Both the position numbers and the translations under genes were made by a program. Source: Xylaria sp. FL1777 (Eukaryota; Ascomycota; Sordariomycetes; Xylariales; Xylariaceae). Taken from it: DNA of 64,000 nucleotides. Positions 35,499 through 46,558 of this stretch are shown piece after piece; position 1 is the stretch's first letter; every line of letters starts with the position of its first letter. The stretch covers positions 310,001 through 374,000 of the forward strand of contig MU400518.1 in NCBI GenBank assembly GCA_022578965.1. Direction: 5' to 3'. The notes below the pieces were generated by a model, which was not told the origin of the DNA, did no database searches, and saw only the letters and a program-made list of their open reading frames with translations.

Positions 35499-37277
35499 AT
35501 GGTGAGTTAAAATCAAAGATCTATACACTATATACATAGTAGAACTCGACCGCTAACCCCCTTTCAGGAACATCCACCCGCTGCCAACCAAAAGCGCAAG
35601 CGTGGTCGTCGCGCCAACACATCACGCGACGACGGGGTCAAAGACGCGTCAAGTTCTACTGCACCAATTTTGTCTGGAAACAGTCAGCCTAAGGTAACTC
35701 CCGGAACTGAGGACGGCGCTGTGGACGAGGGACTACGCCGCCCTAGGAAACGTAGTCGACGAAGCAACGACGATGTTCCACAAGAGCCACAACCTGAATC
35801 GTCAGCGACACAGAACAGCAGACGCAGCCGCCGCCAACCCTCCACAGCTCAAATGGAAGGCAAGTCTGCACCAAAGGCCAGCGAATCCCTACCATCAGCG
35901 GAAATGAAAGCGACAAGGCGAGGAAGGCCGAGGAAAGCAGGTCAGCCGGCTAAGCCAGCAGAGCCCGAGGCAGAAGAGGCAGACGACGAGAATGAGAACG
36001 AGGGCGATTCTAGTCTTCTCCGACGAAGTAAGCGGCATCGCCGTTCGTCGGGTGAGTCGCATGGTTCGCCAGAGAATCAAGGGGTACAGGGAGAAGAAGT
36101 TAGATCTTCAATAACTCAACAAGCGGCTAAAAGAAGAAAACGGTCAATTCGGTCCAAGGACGACGAACAGCCAGAGGAAGAAGCAGATCCTGAGGGCGAA
36201 GCTGAATCCACTTCTCGAGCGCAGAAGAGAAAACAGAAAAGAATCCGCCCCTCCCAAAACATTGAAGCTGAGTCCGGGTTATTGCCACAGAAAAAGCGAG
36301 GTCGCCCCATTAGGTCCGAAGGCGGTGGTAGAAATTCTGAGACAGGCCCGCAAAGCAGATCATCCCAACGCCAGACGGAGCCAGTAGTTGATGAACCTCA
36401 AGCAGAGAGTAGTAGACAGCGTAGGCCAGGTACCACGCGCCGGAAATCCAATTCCCGCAGACAGTCTTCCGAGGGACAAGATCAATTGTCTAACCGCTCA
36501 TCTTCACCCGCTTCCGCGCCTTCTCCCCTCCCGTACAGGCACATTGCAAAACGGACGCGGCGAGTTACTCACAATACTATCGAGTCTAAATGGTCCTCTC
36601 TTGAGCCTTCCTCACTTATAAATATTGCAAGTCTCTTGCATTCTGTGTCACTCCCTCCACTTCTTCACGTTCCTCAAAAGCAATATGCGCATGCTGAAGA
36701 TGTCCTCGAGAAAGTCATCAAGGGTCTACGCAAGAGATCAGCAAGACTCCCATTTCCACTAGCTTCGGCCCTCCCGCGCCGCGAAGATGAACTAGACTTT
36801 GAAAGAACGCAATCCGCCGTAGAGATTCTTATATCTCAGCTGGATCCTCTACAGCACAGCGTGGAATTACTCAGGCGTGAAAAGGAGCGTGCCGAGAAGG
36901 ACCTTGAACGAGAGTATAAAGTACTCGACCAACTCAGCACCAATGCTCGTGCCGAGGCTAGAGAAAGGAGAGACCGGCTGAGAAAAGTACATATACTTGT
37001 GCCTGAACCGGCTTATGACTCGACTATAAACAAAGGTGACCTGCTCCATGCCGACAAGGCTACTAGTCAAATCTTTACTGGTATCCGAGACGAAGAACTA
37101 CTTAGTCTTGCAGGACAGATCAACAATCATATGGAGAGTATGCGAGGGAATCTTCAACAGATTGACGGGGTGCTGCCAGCTATCGCAAAAAGCCACGCAC
37201 TACTCAGGACCACATTGCAGCCGCAATTCAGTCACAAGCAACTAGAGAATATTATGTTAGGACATGTTGAACCATGA
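35499..37277 (+). CDS. fta7: Inner-kinetochore protein CENP-Q/Fta7
   Basis: The start codon at 35499-35501 is immediately followed by a GTGAGT donor; after a 66-nt intron the single long exon 35568-37277 continues, giving 570 residues. The first ~290 residues are highly charged and probably disordered, with two AT-hook-like cores (RRGRPRKAG and KKRGRPIRS) and a basic N-terminus (NQKRKRGRRAN). The C-terminal part is CENP-Q-like: HNTIESKWSSLEPSSL, then a long coiled coil (SQLDPLQHSVELLRREKERA; EREYKVLDQLSTNARAEARE) and LRKVHILVPE. CENP-Q (Fta7, yeast Okp1) pairs with CENP-U in the COMA complex and links CENP-A chromatin to the outer kinetochore. Together with cnl2 it makes a local pair of kinetochore genes. 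The 3-nt first coding exon is unusual but yields the best reading. Confidence 0.85.
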
Positions 37278-37927
37278 ACTCATATGACCTTGTTTGAGCA
37301 TAAAACTTTGGTCAGATGTGGAATGCCGGCTCTAGAAACAGTATCCATCTAAAGGATATGGTGTGGTTACACAGTTAGTAGGAATACCCGTTTTTTCGTC
37401 TCTGTTAAGCATATCATGTGCGATATATCCTAACGACCATTCACCAATGCACCAACTTACAAGGCGAGCTGACCCTGTTGATGGTTACCCCATGGGCAGT
37501 AGTTCTTAGCATACATTGGTCGCTGTATCCAACACCTCTTACAACGCCCTTGACTCATACGATAATTTATCCTGGTCTGTATAACTCCCAAGATACCTAT
37601 GCTTCTCTACAGGGCAACACTCGTACGTCGATGTTGTGTTAGCCCCCCATTTTTCAACTATACGGACAAGCCACCCCTCTCCTTATACCCAGTGGATTAA
37701 ACTTCAGAACAAATATGTTCCATCTCATGTTGGACATTGGTCTCTGCAAGCATCATTCGTGTCATCTATATAGTCACGCAAATAGAGGTGTGCATACGAG
37801 GTCATTCTTATTAAGATAGTTATAAAGGTGTCTCGATCTCCAGCCGAAAATAGTTTGATCGATCACCTTTCATACCATCACCCTTTCGCACGTATTTACC
37901 AAGCTTTCAACGATCGATAGACACAGT
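37278..37927. other. Spacer downstream of fta7
   Basis: These 650 bp carry the fta7 3' end and the promoter of the next gene. Short open frames present are without support. Confidence 0.6.
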
Positions 37928-38519
37928 ATGTGCCACTTTAGGTTCGTAGTCCTCCTATCATATACGATGCTTCTCACACTCCGTTTACAAAAGAATGAAG
38001 CCGTTGTAATGAAGCCGTTGTGATCAGCTAGCTAATCATCTGCCTCTCCGGTTCTCAAGGTATTGGGGGTACGATGTCTGTTCTCATGAATATCTGTCGC
38101 CAGACAACCACTGGGAAATATGTCATCTCGGGAGTCAAATGCCACCACGTCACTGTCCATTTGCGTGGTATACTCGTCTCAAGGTCGGAATTCACTATTG
38201 TGAATCTTGCCTCGACGAAACACCTCCTAGTCACCCACCCATAACGGAAATCATCGAAGGTTTCGACAAACTACGCGCACTCATGGACGAGATTGGTATA
38301 AGTCAAGGGTCTCGTCTGCGGTTTTCCCGCGAATGCAAGGCGGAGCTCCGCGAAATCCGAGATAATGCAGCCATAGCTGGCGTTAACAACAACTTCTATA
38401 ACGACATAAAAGCTCTATACGAACTTTATCACCAGCGTGTGGCGAACGCGATTGCCGACGCCGTAGCTAGGAGACAAGAGCGTCTAAGGACCAACGAAGA
38501 GCGTATGGGGAACCAGTAG
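37928..38519 (+). CDS. Small Cys/His-containing fungal protein, function unknown
   Basis: A 14-nt first exon (37928-37941: MCHF plus two bases) is spliced over 118 nt to 38060-38519, giving 157 residues. The join makes MCHFRYWGYDVCSHEYL, a pattern seen at the start of many small fungal proteins with spaced Cys/His residues; further Cys/His are EICHLG, RHCPFAW and IHYCESCLDE. They may form a zinc site. The C-terminal half is an amphipathic helical region (FDKLRALMDEIG, ELREIRDNAA, NDIKALYELYHQRVA) that could form a coiled coil. No signal peptide. Function is not known. Confidence 0.65.
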
Positions 38520-39257
38520 GAAGGCAGGCAAGAAGGGAAGTGAGGGATAAGCATAGTCACAGACTTGGTCATCGAAGGTGAAGAATTGGTAACCAAACTT
38601 TTCAACCCAATGATGATTACCATTCGTACCATTTACGACACCGCTTAATTTCCACAGGGAGGGGGAAAAGGGGTCAAGTGATGTGAGGCAATACAGGATC
38701 AATATCCGAGGCTAGGTGATGTCACTGCAAGAATAGAGGATAGTGCTAACACACCTACAAACTTCCTCTTAGGAGATCCAGAGTACATTGACGACTATAA
38801 TCTCTCCATCATGTACTACGCCATAGCAATGTTGATGACTCGAGTCCCTTGCTTCCCTATCCATCAATCTTGTTCTTGTGACTTCGTCTGTACTACTTAG
38901 TAGTATTTCAAATATAGTCAAACTTTGCAGACCTCAAGTCAATGCGGTCTAGGAACATTTTGTGGAAAGCAAACCTGCTAATTGTTGTTTAGAATTCAGT
39001 TTGCCTCTAACCTCCTCCCTTCGGTAGTTTCTTAGTAACGCCCGCTTTTTCTTCCCTCCCCCTCTCTTTCTTTCCCCATGCGTTAACAGCACGGTGTTAC
39101 TATCATTCCCAATAGATAAAGTAATCCTGCTCAATCTCTCAGCAACGCTCTCTCCAGCCTCCTTATGGCTACTCTGCCCCAACAATAGGGACTCAATGAA
39201 GGTGGATGTACAAAATCCCAAGATACACACAGTAATGTTCCCGGAACGGATCCAGCT
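38520..39257. other. Spacer
   Basis: No gene is seen between the two plus-strand genes. The region would hold the promoter of the His-rich protein gene. Confidence 0.6.
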
Positions 39258-40094
39258 ATGGCACCCAGTTCCGCATCAAGTCGACCATCTGCCTACGCTG
39301 CCTACGGCACGAGGTTGAGCTCAGTTTCAGTCTACGATGACTACGCAGCACCCTATGGGGAGCCTTACCACCAAACCAACGTACAGTATAATATTATGGT
39401 CGTAAACGGGGCCCCCGGTATCGAATCCGACTATAGGGACGATATACTAGACGAGTATGAAATGTCATTGGCAGGCTCTGAATCAACAATAAGGCGTCCA
39501 GTCCTATTACCACCAAGCCCACCAAGCCCACCCAGAGCACCAAGAGCACCAGAAGCGCCTGACTACTGGTCAACATCATTTCCAACACGTGTCGAATCAC
39601 TCGCGTCCCGCATGGAGCGCACTTCTCTGCGCAGAATCTCAGATGGTCGGTCTCATCATCATAGCAGTCACCACTCCCATGCCCCATCATCCCGAGACGA
39701 GGTTAGGCCCGAAGACTCCATCAGCCAAGCTTCCAGACTATCGACGATAAGGCCATCGTCCACGGGCCATCATCACAGATCTTCCAGAAGCTCTTCATCT
39801 GACCATAGATCTCACCGGACATCTCATCATGCCCACCGATCTTCCAGCCGAGGCAGCACCGCATCCCACGGTCATCATACTTCTCATTCGCACTCCCACA
39901 AATCGAGGTCCGAACACTCGCATGGCCACAGCGTGCGCCGTGGGGAAAGCGAAGTCTCTATACCAACGCATTCAGGACGCCCGCTGGAATACATCTACGT
40001 CATCACAGAAGAGGCTGAGAGCTCGTCGGGAAAGCATAGCTCGAAACATCACAAGAAGCACGGTTCATCGCATCATCATTCATCACACCATTGA
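39258..40094 (+). CDS. His/Ser-rich low-complexity protein
   Basis: A single exon encodes 278 residues. The N-terminal 90 residues are Tyr/Ser/Asp-containing (SVYDDYAAPYGEPYHQTN), followed by a Pro repeat (LPPSPPSPPRAPRAPEAP). The C-terminal half is dominated by His, Ser and Arg (SHHHSSHHSH, GHHTSHSHSHKSRSEHSHGH, ending HHHSSHH). Such runs could bind Ni/Zn/Cu or mediate phase separation, but there is no catalytic domain. A short non-repetitive island (GRPLEYIYVITEE) lies near the end; it is the best candidate for a conserved motif. No signal peptide. Its coding status rests on the uninterrupted frame and strong composition. Confidence 0.65.
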   Translation: MAPSSASSRPSAYAAYGTRLSSVSVYDDYAAPYGEPYHQTNVQYNIMVVNGAPGIESDYRDDILDEYEMSLAGSESTIRRPVLLPPSPPSPPRAPRAPEAPDYWSTSFPTRVESLASRMERTSLRRISDGRSHHHSSHHSHAPSSRDEVRPEDSISQASRLSTIRPSSTGHHHRSSRSSSSDHRSHRTSHHAHRSSSRGSTASHGHHTSHSHSHKSRSEHSHGHSVRRGESEVSIPTHSGRPLEYIYVITEEAESSSGKHSSKHHKKHGSSHHHSSHH

Positions 40095-40863
40095 ACGCAT
40101 CACTCAACGCTGATTTCCACACTCCTTTATTCAACACGTCATTCGTTATCGCAACACTAAACAAAGAAAGGTCGATGCTGTAGGCTGTAGTAGTTTTCCA
40201 AAAGAGTAGAAACCTGGCGTATCTAAATTATTACGGCATGCTCCCGAGCAGCGTCTCGGATATATTTCCATGCAAGCGTATATTCTTAGACTTTCTTCTA
40301 CCAGAGCAAGCCAACTACTCCTGACGAACCAGTCGGCTTCGACGACCCTGTTTCATCGATCTTTACAACCCCATCTATCTGAACTCATATGTTCTGAGTA
40401 CTACTCATTCGGTCTAATGACTACGTTCAGCAATATCAACACATCCAACATCAGCCTCAGACCCTTTTTTGGCGCTAACCTAGCTTCAGGTTCTTCATTC
40501 TTTTATTTAGACGAGGAAAAGAAGGGCGAAGAGCTCGATCAGTTTGGTCAAGTACGTACTTCTCTTGTCGAAAACAAATTTATTATTATTATTTTGGGCC
40601 ATCAAGTTGCTATTTACGAGAGTTATGACTACACGTGATCTTCTATCCGGCGAGAGCCAACCAGGGTTCCTTTGTAAGTGAGGCGTTGGAGCACATGCTC
40701 GCTTAGGGTATTCAAGCATGTATGTAGCAAGCCTTGTCCCAGTCCCTAACACCGATGAGCGATTGATAGGGGCGTCGTAAAGGTGATGATGGTGACCGTT
40801 CAGAAGCCAACGCTGGGATAATTTTCAAGGTCTAGACTCTGTTGGACTGGCTTTTGGTGTCCT

Positions 40864-40893
40864 CGTATCTTAGATGCATTAAAAGTGCACTTT
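40864..40893 (+). promoter_or_regulatory. Upstream copy of duplicated palindromic element
   Basis: CGTATCTTAGATGCAT is followed by the perfect 12-bp palindrome AAAGTGCACTTT (40882-40893). A second, similar copy lies at 40978-41007. Paired dyads upstream of a single gene suggest binding of a dimeric regulator; this is inferred. Confidence 0.5.
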
Positions 40894-40977
40894 CCCACGG
40901 TAGAAACTATATAATTGGTCTCGTCGGCGCTAAATATCTAAGGGGGGTTGGGATGGGCGTATACATATGTACAGGCC

Positions 40978-41009
40978 GCATCCTAGACGCATGAGAAAGT
41001 GCACTTTCT
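40978..41009 (+). promoter_or_regulatory. Downstream copy of duplicated palindromic element
   Basis: CGCATCCTAGACGCAT is followed by AGAAAGTGCACTTTCT, a perfect 16-bp palindrome (40994-41009). Differences from the upstream copy are mostly C/T transitions. The 114-bp spacing is about eleven helical turns. Confidence 0.5.
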
Positions 41010-41323
41010 TCTTCGATTCATTGTATCAGCTCTATGCAAGGATATCCAGGGAGGGGAAGATGGCGCTTGCTTGTATATTGCTTCTGCGGCTACGACATCC
41101 CCCCAGACGGGCCAGAAAAATGAGGCGTGAATTTCCTGTCTGTGAGGTTGGTTCTGGCCAAACCTACACTCCCCTCTTTTACACCTTGGACCGTCCTCCT
41201 TAAATTTTCCCCTCCAACTCATCTTATTCTCCTCTTACGCCATTTATTTAGTTTGTGCAACTGAAAGTGTTTATTTTGATTTTTTGGACATTCAACTTCC
41301 CTCACAATACCTGATAAACAAGA

Positions 41324-44300
41324 ATGGACGACGTTTCTACAGTGAGACGTTTTATGGAGGACGACGAATTGACAATTGCCTTGGAGGACATGGGGATAGA
41401 AACGGGGAGTCTACTTAATGACTATGACGAACTTGCCCAAGAGAAAGATATGCCATCTACGAATATCATTGTGGATCATTGGCCTCAACCAAGTCCAGAC
41501 TTGCAAGTGCTGACAATTCCCGAGGCCGTATAAAATATCTAACATTGCACGAAGTATCGTCGAGCTTGTAAAGAATTTGGAATCGCCCTGAGTTGTCGTG
41601 TGTGAGCTGAAAAGGGCGAGCCTGCTGACTTCGTGCTCTGTGGCGGTTGTGGTGCTGCACACATCCCCGCGCACCGGCAATGCATCTCGTCAGTCCCCTT
41701 CCATCAACCTGATCAAGATGGAGACAACATTTACGGATCTCCATGTGAGGAAGTCGACTTCCAGGAATATGTGTATACCTCTTGGCTCATGGACGGTAGA
41801 CTGCGTAGCAATGATCAAACTGCACTGCACCTCGATGACATCTGGTCAACTTGGTTGGGGATCCCAGATGGCCAAGACGGACCGCATCCTCAACTCAGGA
41901 TATACCCACGGCTTGAGAGATTAATTGCGGCAGTACCAAATAAGCCCCCAAGGCAATACCCAAGTTTAGTGACGATCATTGGTGACACCGGCTCGGGCAA
42001 GAGCACCCTGATTGCTGCCATGATTCGGATGCTTGCGCCAACCGCACATAAAGACTACCGTGTTCCCATACCTGGCACTGATACTGATAACTTCGATTCA
42101 ACTAGCAGCGATGTGCACATCTTTGCTGACCCTAGAACTCTTCACACTGAGTGTCCCTTCTTCTTTGTCGGTAAGTACTAGTCCCATAATTCAAGCAGGT
42201 TCACTTTCATGGTCTACAACGGTTTTTTTGACACATCACAGACTGTGAGGGGTTCTCCGGCACAGACAAACTAATTGCCCGCCAGCTATTGTTACAGGCC
42301 CAGCAGTCGCAGGCCGCTCAGCCACTTGCAGATATTGCTCTGCGAAAGTCTAATACTTCTAAATCGGCGAAAGATACTATCGCTGAACATGCGAACACTG
42401 TTTCAGATCGAATAACCCTGCAATGGAGTCAGCTCTTCAGCCCCCTCAACGCAACGTCGAACTTTAGTAGAAAGGGTAATGCCGTGGTGGACTCCATTAC
42501 CAGGCATATCGTAGTGAAAAGTCTCTACCCTAGACTACTATACTCCTTTTCAGATGTAGTTTGCTTCGTAACGAACAATTCCCGGTAGGTAGAAATTGGC
42601 TCCTATCCCATGCGCAGGGCTTCGGTTAAGCTAAACGGCGTGCCAGATCGTCCCACAACATCCTCCAAGAGATGTTCAAATGGGCTAGGGAGGGGCATGA
42701 AAAGACATTGAATCAACGTGTTCGCCCAGGATTGATTATCGTTCTAAATAAGATGACTACCGGCTCTCATAACGCCTTAGGCTCCGTGAATCGAGCAACC
42801 AAGCGTCTACTCGAGAATTTCGAGCAATCCACCAGATTCAGTGAGCTCCAAAAGACATGGAGATCTAGGGGGAAAGAGATACAGACAGCAGAAGAGCTCA
42901 TACTCTGTTATTATGATTCCTTCCGCGTCGTTTCTGTCCCACAGTACACAGCTACTTCCCCGGCCACCGTCAAGAAAACCTCGGATCAAATCAAGACTTT
43001 GTACGAAGAGATTGGCCAAATGTCGGAGCTGATTCGCAAGAAGAGACAACTCTTGAATCCGGAGCTTGATGTTGCTAGTCTAAATGCTTATTTAAGACAG
43101 GCTCTGGTTGGTCTGGGTCGTGATTGTGAAAGCACAATCGATTTTCACCAACTCTCTGACGGGGATTACAGTCTTCCTAGGAGATTTAGCGAACACTTGG
43201 TTCACGTCATGGCGAACGTGGCAAAACAGCGCAATTTCGATACAAGCCAGGCAACTGGCGGCGAGGCAAATCTTGTCAGCCAGATGACTCCCTATATTGC
43301 TGCCTGTATTGTTGCGCAAGCCGAGAATCATGAGTCTCGAGGTAACATATATATCAGTGTACACAAGAGCTGTGAGGAAGACCCTACTAATACGAGATTT
43401 TTTCTCCCGTAGATGAGGCCCAGAAGCGTAAAAAAGAACTCGTCGAAGAGGCCAGGCGGGGTCTCGAACGGTTTCGTGCCTGTTTCTGGCGATGCGAAGC
43501 AAAAGACTCGTCTAGGCAACGAAGATGCAAGAACTATTGGGAAAGTCACGAGAAAGGGCATCAATTTGACGTGGACCAAGGAATTCATCGGGAATCGGGC
43601 GACAACCTCGCTTTCGGGAAGTTTGAAAGCTCCTATAAGCCCGAAGCCTTCTCTGAACGGCTCTGGAAAGAGGTGACTAGACTTCGTTCTCGTCGAGATG
43701 CGATTGATCAACTTGGGTCAGCCGCGGTGTCATGCAGCGTCGCATCAATCACCGGTCAGAGAACTTGCCTGGCATGTCTTTCTAATACGCCAACTAGCAT
43801 GCTGCCGTGCCTGCCGAAGCAGCATTGTATTTGCGAAGATTGTATTCGGAGATACAGCCGTGAGAATAATGGAGATTCTATCATTCGTATCACGTCATGT
43901 CCTTTGGGCTGTTCGCTGACGAAGACCCCATGGACAATCCGCGTGAAGCCACCGACTGCAGGTGCTCGCATTCTTTCGCTTGATGGGTCAGTTGCTCACA
44001 CTTCGTGGACCCTCAGGCTCTTCAAATATCTAATGACTTAAACTCATAGGGGTGGTGTTCGTGGCATCGCCGAGCTAGCAATTTTAATCGAATTAGAGCG
44101 ACAAGTTGGCATGGGAATCCGCATACAGGAGCTCTTTGATTTGGTGGTCGGTACTAGCACAGGTGAGTAACCATATATAGGGTCTTTTCCAACAATAAAA
44201 GGGTGTGTGTGAGTTAGAAAAGACTGCTGATGATAGTTCTGGAGCCGTGTAGGCGGGATCATTGCCCTTGGTGTTTTTGAACGGAACTGGGCTCTAGTCG

Positions 44301-45686
44301 ATGCGGAATCGAGATTTATCGACCTTTCTAAGAACATATTCTCCAAGAGGCGAGCAGTGAAAGTGCCAATTCTATCGGTGATCACCGAACCGTTCTGCGA
44401 CTTCAAATACAAAACCTCTGGCATTGAGTCAACTCTGCAAGATGTCTTTGGCCAAGGGCATTTGTTTGGGCAAGGAGAAGGCAGACGCAACTCAGGCGAT
44501 GAGGTCAAGGTCGGTGTAGTTACCTGCCTCGATGGGAGAAATCAACCATGCCTCATAATAAATTACAGTCGAAACCCTGTTGCTAAGTTGCAAGATGGGA
44601 GGGAGGCGTGTAAGTTATATCAACGCTGCTTCTTACAATATGATGGTACCTACTAAGAACCACGTAGACGACTGCTTGCAACGGGCAGAGAACCAGTCTG
44701 AAGATTTCCGCACCTGGCAGGCGTAAGTGACCCTGAATAAAGCTGTGGCAACTGCCTTCCATTCTTGACTGCTGACATAAATCTTCTGTCAATATAGTGC
44801 TCGTGCCACATCCGCGGCGCAGACCTTCTTCAAGCCTTACATTCACCGCCCGACGCAGATGATATACGTAGACGGGGCCACGGTTCGTAACAATCCTGTG
44901 AGGTTAGCGTACGAAGAAGCCAAGAGAATTTGGAAATCTGGTGCTCCCCCGGATATCGTGGTTTCTCTCGGAACCGGTATTCTGGTCAACAGCGTGGGGC
45001 ATATCGCCGATAAGAAGGGCACAAAATTTAACAGTGTCAAGAAGGCGCTCCCACGGGGGTTGAGAAAAATGGTGAAAACCGGATTGGACATGGTAGAAGC
45101 CACCATGGATTGCAATCGGGAATGGGTGGACTTTAAGAGCGCATTCCATGGCCGACTTGGCCGAAACTGCCATCGCCTTGACATCGGTCTCGAGGAAAAG
45201 CCCCCATCACTAGACAACCTTGACATGATCCATATCCTATTCTCCAGCAGCCGAGCATATATTAGAGAGAGCCACAGTTACATGACTCCATCCCAGTTTT
45301 ATATGCAGTCTGAATATCGATGGGCCGCAGACCACATCAAGGTTGTCGCTCGCCGTCTGCTGGCCTCGCTATTCTACCTGAGGGACAGACTGGGTATTAG
45401 CATGCCAAGCGGTCCCTTTATAACGTCATTATCGTGCCGTTTGCGGCCACAATCCGAGGGCGTCCTGAATATACTTGCCCAATTACCAATCTTTCGGCTT
45501 AAGGAGGTTAGCGCTGATGGAGAGGAGATTTTCCACCCTGTTCGGCTTCTTCATCCAGATATACTAGATAAGCGGGAACTTTCGGGCTCGATTGAATTGG
45601 ATATTTCAGAAGGTGAATATAAGAGAACTGTTGAAGTGCAGTTTCCACGACGTGGAAAGCATTGGGAGCCGATTGGAGGGTTTTGA
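41324..45686 (+). CDS. P-loop NTPase / RING-like / patatin phospholipase fusion
   Basis: Nine exons are inferred: 41324-41527, 41615-42170, 42242-42584, 42647-43341, 43413-43986, 44050-44162, 44253-44609, 44668-44722 and 44798-45686, giving ~1,261 residues. In order: a short acidic N-terminus; a Cys pair region (VLCGGCGAAHIP); a GTPase-like NTPase with P-loop GDTGSGKST near residue 190 and a DCEGF switch motif near 254; a helical region; a Cys/His RING-like module (CLACL..CLPKQHCICEDCI..CPLGC, ~715-765); then a patatin domain with oxyanion motif DGGGVRG (~790), nucleophile GTSTGG (~828) and catalytic Asp in YVDGA (~988). Patatins hydrolyse acyl lipids. This architecture occurs in filamentous fungi, and some NLR-like immune proteins also carry patatin, so a signalling or self-defence role is possible but unproven. 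The first intron is uncertain (see findings). Confidence 0.85.
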
Positions 45687-46558
45687 TGCGAATGGGTTTA
45701 TTCATAGGTAGTTGTCTGCAAGATGCTTGGACATTAACCATTTTCTGATATTTTTTTACTTGAAGTGAGCCGGGATAGGACAATCATTTGAATATCTGCA
45801 TTTCATTAATGAATCATATTTATTCGAGTTAAGGAGAGCAGTTTTCAGGAAGAACTGAAGTCGTAGAAGATGGAGTAAGTGAGGAGGACCAGCAAGGAGG
45901 CCTAGCAGTCTTAGAGAGGGGTCACTGTGCACACTGTTCTTCGTGCCTTCCTGTAATTAAACGAGGCTGCAACTGTTGCCAGGTGGTGAAGCATTTGCAT
46001 CTTATTATACAGCGGGATGGTCATACATTCAGCAGAATGGAAGTACAAGTTGCACGCGGATATGCTAAGCCGCACAGAGTAGACAGCAGAATTGGAAATA
46101 CTCCGTACAAGACGTTAAGTTTCAACCGAGAATGTAGGTAGAGCTCTACATGGCAGGCTGAATCTTTTCGATTTTGCATACCTAATGTTCAGACATGGTC
46201 ATAATTCATCTACAAAAACCTTCATGAGTTGTGAGAAAAGTCACCAAAGTAAATCTCCATTCAAAGTTGTCATCCAGTACATACAAGAGAATCGAAGGTT
46301 ATATGCGCTCGCTACAGGTGAAAACGTTTCAGGAACCACGAAAATTTCCAACGGTTCGGTCCTCTTAACTAAACAAGGGCCGATCCAACTCATCTGATAC
46401 CCAACACAAATTCGCGCGCATCATTTGCCACAACTTTTATGTCATGTCGTCATGTGCTCCGTTGCCTTGGGCTGACCCGGGTATAGTACAAAAGCGAATC
46501 GAATTTGCTCCAACTCCTTCTAACGATAGTCCTCCTGCCGTTTTTCGTAGGGTTCAGC
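45687..46558. other. Convergent spacer
   Basis: These 872 bp separate the 3' ends of the patatin gene (+) and the secreted wall-type protein gene (-). Unsupported short frames only. Confidence 0.6.

Larger units (their letters stand above)
40095..41323. other. Promoter region of the NTPase-patatin gene
   Basis: This 1.2-kb stretch has no supported gene. It contains a duplicated element with a palindromic core about 315-460 bp before the next start codon (separate entries), and CT-rich DNA immediately upstream of 41324. Confidence 0.6.
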
